A stretch of 64,000 nucleotides of DNA from Tricholomella constricta (taxonomy: Eukaryota; Basidiomycota; Agaricomycetes; Agaricales; Lyophyllaceae), in assembly GCA_013368375.1 (NCBI GenBank), contig JAACJP010000017.1, positions 434,001-498,000 on the forward strand, read 5' to 3'. The notes beneath the pieces were generated by a model, which did no database searches, was not told the origin of the DNA, and saw nothing but the letters and a program-made list of their open reading frames with translations. The position numbers and the translations under genes were made by a program. How positions within the stretch are numbered: the stretch's first letter is position 1; each line of letters opens with the position of its first letter. This document shows, piece by piece, positions 56,152-64,000 of the stretch.

Positions 56152-57840
56152 ATTCCACACCGATATACAACAAATTGGTGTGCTATTTGCACAGACCATC
56201 AGAGTTAGGGGATAAGATGTAGTGCACAGACCATTGATAAGAATCTATCATGTGATGGGTCACATGAATATGGTAATTTTCAACACTCCCCCTCGCTTAG
56301 TGCAGCTCTAATAGCGCATCTAGGCGGATGGCGAATAGAATTCAAGCCCGAGATGTTCTCGGAAAGTCCAGAATTTTTCCTTAGCTAAGTTCTTTGTGAA
56401 CATATCAGCAGGATTCTTGCTTCCTTCGATGAAGTAGACTTGTATATGTCCATCTTCAATGCATTCGCGTACAAAGTGGTAGCAAATATCAATGTGTTTT
56501 GTGTGTCGTTCTTGGACAGGGTTAGATCCAATAAAGATCGATCCTTGATTGTCGGCATATATGGGAATTGCGCCAATGTCATATCCAAGTTCAAACATCA
56601 CATTCTTAATCCACATGATTTGTCGACTAGCGTCGGACATAGCCATATATTCGGCTTCAGTGGATGACAGCGCTACAGTCTTTTGGCATCGTGAGACCCA
56701 AGCAACTGTTCCAGCAGCTAATGTCATGAAGAACCCTGTTTGGGATCTTCATTTGATAGGGTCAGCAGCCCAATCGGAATCTGTGTATGCCAAGAGTCCT
56801 TCTCCATTGTCTCCATCATAAGTGAGAGCGTAATTGGGAGTTCCGACAAGATAGCGGCAGATATACAGCGCTTTGTCAAGGTGCTCTTGTGAAGGGTTTG
56901 CAGCAAACTGTGACAGTTTAATGACTGCATAAGCGATGTCAGGACGAGTCCCGATCATCAGATACATCAGAGATCCTATGACCTGCTGAAATTTAGATCG
57001 CAGTGTGGGAGTTGCAGGTGTTCTGTTCTCATCAGGTATATACCCTGCAGGCAAAGGTGTGGTGGCAACTCTAGCATTTGTCATACCAAAGCGCTCTACT
57101 ACCCTTTTGAGGTAGGGAATTTGGTCAAGCATGATTTTGCGACCATTGCGTCTAATGCGCATTCCCAGGAATTCCTTTGCGTCACCAAGATCGTGACATT
57201 CCCAACGCTGCATGAATTCAGCTTTCTTCTTCATTGTGAGAGCCCTGTTAGGTCCCATGAAGATCCTGTCATCAACATAGATGATAGCAATAACAAGTGT
57301 GCCATCGTGATGTCTGTAGGCAAAGATACCAGCATCCGACTGGGTGCGGTGAAAGCCCAATTCAAGCATGGATGCAACAAGTTCCTTCCACCAGGAAAGA
57401 GCTGCCTGTTTTAATCCATAGAGTGCTCGATTTAAGCGCAGCACTTTGCGCTCTTGACCTTTGACTTTGAAGCCTTCGGATTGTTCCATATATATGACAA
57501 CTTGGAGTTTGCCATATAGGAAAGCGCTAACAACGTCAAGCGCTAAACAGCACCAGTTCTCGAGAGAAGCTAATGCAAGCATAAGGCGTACAGTTTCGTA
57601 CCGGACAACAGGTGAGAAGATCTCATCGAAGTCAATGCCTTCTACTTGGGTAAACCCTTTGGCGACAAGTCTAGCCTTTTTACGACCATCAGATTTGATC
57701 GCAAATACCCATTGGTTCTTAATGGTTTTATGACCAGGTGGTAAGTCCACAAGGTCGAACACGCCGCTGGAGTGGGCCGGATTGCCCGTGGCTTCGCCTT
57801 GGAATAGATTGTTATTTCTCTCTGGGAGATCTTCTGCCAT
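56152..57840 (-). pseudogene. Ty1/Copia pol relic (RT-RNase H), with part of its 3' LTR
   Basis: The frame 57840-56749 encodes Copia reverse transcriptase: DLVDLPPGHKTIKNQWVF, VAKGFTQVEGIDFDEIFSPV, LKQAALSWW and the catalytic IIYVDD. RNase H follows in the same frame to 56320 (TVALSSTEAEYMAMSDASRQ, then NPADMFTKNLAKEKFW). The two are separated only by a TGA at 56751-56749, where related elements have an arginine. Gag, protease and integrase are missing upstream of 57840, so the element is 5'-truncated. A purine-rich tract and a TGTTG LTR start lie near 56285-56295. The LTR is then interrupted by Gypsy copy 1. Confidence 0.88.
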
Positions 57841-58152
57841 CTCACTGCGGGCATAAGCCCATATAAGCGTCGGATATATTTTGAAATTTCGGATATATGT
57901 TGAATTTATTTGATATCAGACCCATTATTAAAATATATTCAAAATAAAATCTCCGATGTTTTGGGCTTCCCCCCGCGGTGTCTCCCCGGATGTCTACCTA
58001 GTGATGACTAATTTTTGGAAGTCCTAGCCAAACATGTACAAATAGCACCCTTATCCGTCTCTCGTGCGTTTAGAGTAGCGCGCGCGCTACTCCATGTGCC
58101 CCCCCCCCGAACAAAGCGACGTCCCCGTCGCATTTTCCGGGCTATCCTCACT
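57841..58152. other. AT-rich junction between Copia relic and integrase relic
   Basis: Contains GGATATAT repeats and no frame. Probably old non-coding transposon sequence. Confidence 0.4.
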
Positions 58153-58695
58153 TTACTCTCCTTCTTCCTCCATTTCCCAGCCGTCTTCGTCCTCCCCGCT
58201 CCTGTCGGCCGCCACTTTGGCTTTGTTTGCTCTTCCCCTCTTGTCCTCCTCTTCTGCCACCTTCTTCATCACAGCCGCTTGCTTTGCCTCCAGGTCCGAA
58301 CCCTCCCTCGGTGTGAAACCTTGTAGTCTCCTTGCACTGAACCTCCCTTCCAGCGCCACACCCCCCAATGTCTCCAGGCTGTATGAGTTTGCAATTCGCT
58401 CGGTCACCCTCTGTGGCGTCGACCATTTTGGGAGTAGCTTCCGGTCCGTACTGAACGTGTAGTCCAGGTCGTTTCGATAGATCTGTACGAGCTGACCGCG
58501 TTGGAATATAACTTCCCCTTGCCATTCCGCTGTGACGCGTCTGTCGAATGCCGCTTTGCGCTTAACAGCATGTGTTACCGCCACGGCGTAACCGTCTAGC
58601 CTCTGTTGCGCAGTGTATGCGAGCTGTGTATTGACGTCGTCCGTCTTGAGCACTGATGCGCTGATAGAGCTAGAAGGCCTGTAGGTGCTGTGCAC
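58153..58695 (-). pseudogene. retrotransposon integrase C-terminal fragment
   Basis: About 180 codons. The stretch GQLVQIYRNDLDYTFSTDRKLLPKWSTPQRVTER is split here as GQLVQIYRNDLDYTF and KLLPKWSTPQRVTER, and FSARRLQGFTPREGSDLEAKQ follows. These resemble the C-terminal domain of LTR-retrotransposon integrases common in mushroom genomes. Catalytic DDE residues are absent. The tail is Lys/Glu-rich (MKKVAEEEDKRGRANKAKVA). It is unlike the C-terminus of the Gypsy element next door, so it comes from a different family. Confidence 0.6.
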
Positions 58696-59707
58696 AATAA
58701 CAAAACAACTAACAACTATAGGGGGCGAGAAGTGTTAAAAGTTCCCAAACGTGTGTAGGGCTGAAAGGATGGTTTGGACGAAGGTAAAGACGATCCGACT
58801 CATAATTAGTCGAACCGACGGCGATGCGACGAATGCAATTAGTATGCGATTGTTCCCAGCTGGAACGGGTCGGCGACGCGACTGCTGATGTCGGTGGCGC
58901 GACAACGAGACGAACAATGTTAATACGGAGAACTCACAGGTTCGGGCGACGAGTACGAGCAGACAGATACGGCGGTTTACGAGTTTTTACGACAGTGGCG
59001 ACGGTTGCGGCAGTTTGCGACGAGTTTATACGATGAGGACGGTTCGGGAACGACGGAGACAATGGTTTTTGAGCTGTTAACTCTGAATGTGAGGGAAAAT
59101 ACGGGCTGTAATTCACTGGAGAACGGTAGGTACTACATGGGATTGTTTATATGGTAAAGCCAGATCACCGACTCTTAGTGCGACCATGCAGGCATTTCAC
59201 GTTAGGTTGTCGCCAAGTCTGGTACCGCGCGGTGCATTTCTGAGGACAAGTCGAGTGTGGCGCATTATTGATCGGATACCAGTGTCGGATCGGATACATG
59301 ATCAGGGCAGTCGGTGATTGCGGGACTCCGTGAGTTAGTCAGATCTGTGCCGTGAATAGGAGACGGAGTGGCTTTGTCGGTAAATGCGCCATGGGTAAGG
59401 CGCCAAGTCGGGTGTTTGACGTTTGACAGACGAATGTGCGTGGTCGCTTGGTGACTACACGGTTACTCCAATCTCCGGCGCCCGAGAACGAGGTCGGCCG
59501 AGTTGAGTAGGTCACGTTTGGTCGGGAGTTGGTCGGCGAGTTGGTTGGCAAGTCGGCCGATGTTGTCGCGTGCGTCTTTGGGCGGTTTACTGTGGTCGGA
59601 ACGTTGGATCGGTGACCAGCCGAAGAGGGTGCATATCAACGGCTCTTATCCTGAGAGTTCAATGGCAATGAATTCGACGATTTTACCAATGCAGATCGCA
59701 ACGATAT
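58696..59707. other. 1 kb of unassigned sequence between retroelement relics
   Basis: CG-rich, with many CGACG/GTCGG motifs and no supportable frame. Confidence 0.4.
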
Positions 59708-60151
59708 TGTTAGGGCAACCTTTACAGCGGAGCGCTATCTCACTGACAAGGGGGAATCCGAAGAGAATAGTGTAAAGGATTCCTTGATGTCAGAGGGCCG
59801 ACTATATACGAGTGTAGGACGTGAGGGCCGGTCCTCCAGAGTGTACTGTACATGTAATAATAACGAATGGGTGCGGCGCGTGTATGGACACGTTCCCAAC
59901 GCTGTCCGATCCTCGTGGCTCAGGGTACGGGCACGAGGAGGGACAGCCGACGTTGGGATGTCGGGTCATCGGGATCGGCGTCGGGCGCGCGCAGGGAGGG
60001 AAAGGAAATGACAGGAAGTATGTAAGTATGTACACCGATGCTTGGGTCGGAGCGTCGGGTCGGGATCGCGATCGGTCTGTCGGGGGCGAATCGCATGAGT
60101 TGGGGAACGATCTGTGGGCGTCGGAGGGCGCGAGCGGGAGTTCCCCTGACA
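59708..60151 (-). repeat. LTR of Gypsy copy 2
   Basis: Starts TGTTAGGGCAACC and ends TTCCCCTGACA. Clearly homologous to the copy 1 LTRs but shorter. Confidence 0.9.
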
Positions 60152-60640
60152 TCACCCCCCCTTTTGAATCGCAACGACAGGTGCGGGGTGACAGTGGCGA
60201 AGATGGCGGGGGATAGAGTGAAGATACCACGGATGTGGCGTGCGGCATCAGGATTGTCGTGGTGGAACTTACGAACCAGGTCGGGTGCGGCGATGTTCTC
60301 CCGGGGCTCCCACGAAGCTTCTTCGTAGCTGTAGCCTTTCCACAAGATTTTGTACTGAAGTTTCTTGCGGAAGATGCGACTGTCGAGGATTTTGTGGACT
60401 TCGTATAGTGGGGCTCGTCGTCGATGATGTCTGGCAGCGGTGGTGGATCGGACTGCCGACCTTCGATCGGGTCAGCAACGGCGGGGACAAGCTTTACAAT
60501 GTGGAAGACCGGGTGAATGCGCTTCATGGACTGAGGCAGCAGGAGGCGATATGCGAGCGGACCGACTCGCCTTTGCATGACAAAAGGGCCAAGGTAGCGA
60601 TGCGACAATTTCTTAGACGGTCGGGTCATAGAAATGTCGG

Positions 60641-60787
60641 TGCAGGCGTGCATCATGGCCTCCACGAGGCATGGTCCGTGCAGCGTACAGAACTATAAAT
60701 ACATTGTGATGTACCATATATAGACCTATCTTACCATATCCTGTCTTTCCCGCCCTACCGTGAGACTTGCTGAGGTTAACACCTCCA
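60641..60787 (+). repeat. 5' terminal direct repeat of TRIM-like element
   Basis: 147 bp, TGCAGGCGTGC...ACACCTCCA, identical to 61298-61444 as far as I can read. Confidence 0.9.
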
Positions 60788-61297
60788 TTTGGTGACGACA
60801 GTAGCATTCGTACCCGCAACTGTCTGTCTGGATCACCGTCCGCTTCCGGTTAATGAAGCAGTCTACCTATCACTGACACCAATAACAACAACCCCCCATC
60901 TGCGGCTTCCGACACCGACTCTCCTTTCCAAATCCAATCAACACTCTCCATGCACCAGCACCCTCGCGGTGCTTTTTAAAGTGCTTTTTCTGTTTCCGAC
61001 ACCTGCAACTGTTTTTACCTGGTTTTCTCGGTGCTGGAGGGTAGTAAAGGTGATGGGCTTGAGGGCTGCGACAAGGACATCGCGATGTGGAGGTGGGGCA
61101 TATGCAGACATCAGCGACACTTCCGCATTAGGACAGATACAGTGCGCATTCGGCATCGCATCACGCTTGAAGACGTTTCACCGTTTCCCATCGTGCCTAG
61201 GTACAGCTGGGGTGATTTAGGGTTCTGTGTTTGGTTTCTGAGCTTAGGTTCATGTTTGGATCGCGACGAGGACGTCGCTATTTGGGAGTTGGGCACA

Positions 61298-61444
61298 TGC
61301 AGGCGTGCATCATGGCCTCCACGAGGCATGGTCCGTGCAGCGTACAGAACTATAAATACATTGTGATGTACCATATATAGACCTATCTTACCATATCCTG
61401 TCTTTCCCGCCCTACCGTGAGACTTGCTGAGGTTAACACCTCCA
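61298..61444 (+). repeat. 3' terminal direct repeat of TRIM-like element
   Basis: 147 bp copy of 60641-60787. Confidence 0.9.
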
Positions 61445-62126
61445 TCGGTCGCATCCAAGTACACTTTGTCACCAGGCTGGTAGTCGGGCGTTGGGGCATG
61501 TCGCTGGTTGTAATACCGCTCCATGTCGTCCTTTGCCTTTGCAAGCGCCGCCTTGGCTTCCTCCTGCACCTCCTTCATGTGTTCCACGAACTCGTCGGTG
61601 GACTCGTTCTTGGAGATGCCCCGATGCGGCTCAAAGCCCATGCGCGGATGCCGACCAGTGTCAAGCAGGAAGGGTGTCTGCTGCATCGCCGAATGTACAT
61701 GGTTATTGTAGCTGAATTCGGCGTCGGGCAGGAGGTCCTCCCAGTCGTTCTGGCACTCATTGCAGAAGACTCGCAAGAACTGTTCCAGCTCCTGGTTGAT
61801 GCACTCAGTCTGTCCGTCGGTCTGTGGGTGGTACGCCGTCGAGGCCGACAGCTTGATACCCAGGAGTCTGTACAGTTCGCGCGTGAACTCGGCGACGAAC
61901 TGTGGACCTTGATCGGAGACGAATGCGTCGCGGAGACCGTGCAGCTTCCAGACGTGGCGACGGTAGAGGTTGGCAGCTCCCAAAGCCGAACAGGTCGTAT
62001 GCGATGCGATGAAGTGCGTGCGCTTTCCGACTGAATCCACGACGTTCATGATCACGTCATGGCCATTGGACTCTGGAAGCTCGGTGATGAAGTCTACCGA
62101 CATGACGTTCCATCGGCCTTCGGGGC

Positions 62127-62382
62127 ACATACAGACACTACACTGTAATGTGACCAACGCTCTAGCGGGCCTATACAGTGTACCGTAGTTGACGCATGCA
62201 GCGGGTCCTCTGTGCTGTAGCGGACATCTTTACAGTGTGTGGTTATTAACGAAGTAGCGGACTCAATACACTGTATCGTGATTTACTGCAGCAGCGGGCT
62301 CTCTACACCCACAGACAGCCATGGGACCTGTAGCTAAACCGTCCGGGTATATTGTACGGAATTCACGGCCGGATTCCGGGTC
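62127..62382. other. junction between Gypsy copy 2 and satellite
   Basis: Several ACAGTGT/ACACTGT and AGCGGG motifs recur at irregular spacing (TACACTGT, TACAGTGT, GCAGCGGG), suggesting another decayed repeat. No frame. Confidence 0.45.
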
Positions 62383-64000
62383 GGATAGTGCACGGAAACT
62401 CTGGCTGAATGTGCACGGAAACTATGGCTGAACGTGCATGGAAACTACGTTCAAAACCCGGAATGAGTACTGGACGGAAACCACAGCAGCAGGTGCATGG
62501 AAATTCCGGCCTATATCCGGATTGGATTGTGGACGGGCAGCTCAGCAACAGTCCAGATCTGGATAGTGCAGGGGAACTGCACGGGAATGGCACGAGCAGT
62601 TCCGAAATCACGCCCGAAACCCGGAATGAGTACTGCACGGAAAGTAAAGCAGCAGGTGCACGGAAATTCTGGCCGATATCCGGATCGGATTGTGGACGGG
62701 TAGTACAGCAACAATCCGGATCCGGATAGTGCAGGGGAACTGCACGGGAACAGCACGAGCAGTTCTGAAATCACGCCCGAAACCCAGATTGAGTGCTGCA
62801 CGGAAAGGAAAGCAGCGGGTGCACAGAAATTCCGGCCGATATCCGGACCGGATTGTGCACGGGTAGTACAGCAACAATCCGGATCCGGATAGTGCAGGGG
62901 AATTGCACGGGAATGGCACGAGCAGTTCTGAAATCACGCCCGAAACCCGGATGAGTACTACACGGAAACTAGAGCAGCGGATGCATGGAAAATCTGGCTG
63001 AAGTCCGGATCGGATAGTGCACGGATAGTACGGAAACAATCCGGATCCGGATAGTGCAGGGGAACTGCACGGGAATGGCACGAGCAGTTCCGAAAATCAC
63101 GCCTGAAACCCGGATTGAGTACTGGACGGAAAGTAAAGCAGCGGGTGCACAGAAATTCCAGCTGATATCTGGACCGGACTGTGCACGGGTAGTTCAGCAA
63201 CAATCCGGATCCGGATAGTGCACGGAATCTCTGGCAGGATGTGCACAGAAACTACGGCTGAACGTGCATGGAAACTACGTTCAAAACCCGGAATGAGTAC
63301 TGGACGGAAACCACAGCAGCAGGTGCATGGAAATTCCGGCCTATATCCGGATTGGATTGTGGACGGGCAGCTCAGCAACAGTCCAGATCTGGATAGTGCA
63401 GGGGAACTGCACGGAAACTGTTGCACAAGCAGTTCTGAAATCTCGCCCGAAACCCGGATTGAGTGCTGCACGGAAGGGAAAGCAGCGGGTGCATGGAAAT
63501 TCTGGCCGATATCCGGACCGGATTGTGCAAGGGTAGTACAGCAACAATCCGGATTGGATAGTGCAGTAGGACTTCATGGAAACTATTGCATGAGCAGTTC
63601 CGAAATCACGCCTGAAACCTGGATTGAGTACTACACGGAAACTAGAGCAGCGGGTGCATGGAAATTCCGGCCTATATCCGGATCGGATTGACCACGGGTA
63701 GCTCAGCAACAATTCGGATCCAGATAGTGCAGGAGAACTGCACGGAAACTGTTGCATGAGCAGTTCTGAAATCATGCCCGAAACCCGGATTGAGTACTTC
63801 ACAGAAAGTAAAGCAGCAGGTGCACAGACATTCCAGCCGAAGTCCGGATCGGATAGTGCACGGATACTACGGAAACAATCCGGATTGGATATTGCAGGGG
63901 AACTGCACGAAAACTGTTGCACGAGCAGTTCCGAAATCACGCTGGAAACCAGGATTGAGTGCTGCACGGAAAGTAAAGCAGCGGGTGCACAGCGATTCTG
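62383..64000. repeat. satellite array with higher-order repeat
   Basis: Monomers marked by GGATAGTGCA start at 62383, 62561, 62724, 62887, 63049, 63213, 63391, 63556, about 63722 and 63887. Spacings are 178, 163, 163, 162 and 164, then 178, 165, 166 and 165. The 178 bp form recurs after 830 bp together with its private sequence (ACGTTCAAAACCCGG), so five monomers form a higher-order unit. The array continues past the window. Long frames on all strands are by-products of repetition. Confidence 0.9.

Larger units (their letters stand above)
60641..61444 (+). mobile_element. TRIM-like mini LTR element, 804 bp
   Basis: Two identical 147 bp direct repeats (60641-60787 and 61298-61444) with TG...CA ends flank 510 bp without coding capacity. 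TCGG is duplicated at 60637-60640 and 61445-61448, and removing the element plus one TCGG restores the pol sequence of copy 1. The repeats contain ACTATAAATACA, a TATA box on the plus strand. The internal part starts TTTGGTGACGAC, a possible TGG-type primer site. It must be moved by proteins of another element. Confidence 0.88.
59708..62126 (-). mobile_element. Gypsy copy 2, decayed and truncated
   Basis: Second member of the copy 1 family in the same orientation. It has its 3' LTR (59708-60151, 444 bp, diverged by indels), a polypurine tract, then Pol from the C-terminus back to the integrase core, ending abruptly at about 62126 in VDFITELPES. RT, protease, gag and the 5' LTR are missing. 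An indel near 60405 shifts the chromodomain frame. Pol is also interrupted at 60641-61444 by the TRIM-like element. Confidence 0.9.

Noticed and set aside
62409..63967. Many frames of 60-200 codons at the right edge
   Set aside because: All arise from the 163 bp satellite, whose unit lacks stops in several frames.
62383..64000. CRISPR-like repeat array
   Set aside because: Monomers are contiguous and long, with no unique spacers, and the genome is eukaryotic.

Overview
The window reads as nuclear DNA of a filamentous basidiomycete, most likely an Agaricomycete. Genes are compact and broken by many 47-75 bp GT-AG introns (I could place about 100). Intergenic gaps in the gene-rich part are short, and several genes are typical of mushroom-forming fungi: an M35 peptidyl-Lys metalloendopeptidase, a GT18 glycosyltransferase, a CFAP20-domain protein and a P450. 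Gene models were built by joining exons at GT-AG (three times GC-AG) sites so that reading phase and family homology both hold. Exon sums divisible by three support nearly all of them. Family assignments come from remembered protein-family features, not database searches.

Layout. 0-16.9 kb: SEC24 (COPII coat, cut by the window edge) divergent from a coiled-coil protein. A gene-poor 11 kb stretch follows, holding one orphan disordered protein, then a secreted M35 protease and a CFAP20-domain gene. 17.3-20.9 kb: two tandem copies (A, B) of an unrecognised three-exon family, and a PEP-mutase/isocitrate-lyase-superfamily enzyme. 21.8-46.4 kb: a dense housekeeping block with MSH6, a class I methyltransferase, a Golgi-type GT18 enzyme, a RAD51 paralog, an alpha/beta hydrolase, 5-formyl-THF cyclo-ligase, PIG-P, a C2H2 zinc-finger protein, EXO1, an unrecognised four-exon gene and a cytochrome P450. 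46.4-47.8 kb: copy C of the unknown family with its duplicated promoter.

47.8-64 kb is a nested repeat block. An intact, very young Ty3/Gypsy chromovirus (6.4 kb, 497 bp LTRs differing at one seen position, TSD ATTCC) sits in the 3' LTR of a decayed Ty1/Copia element. Next come an integrase C-terminal relic and a second, decayed Gypsy copy that is itself interrupted by an 804 bp TRIM-like element. A satellite array of about 163 bp monomers with an 830 bp higher-order period runs off the right edge.

The most notable signals are the predicted self-primed reverse transcription and -1 frameshift site of the Gypsy element, the three-copy orphan family with conserved promoters carrying ACGCGT boxes, the TRIM element, the higher-order satellite, and GC-AG introns confirmed by protein homology. 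MSH6 and EXO1 work together in mismatch repair, and a RAD51 paralog lies between them, so three repair genes fall within 20 kb.
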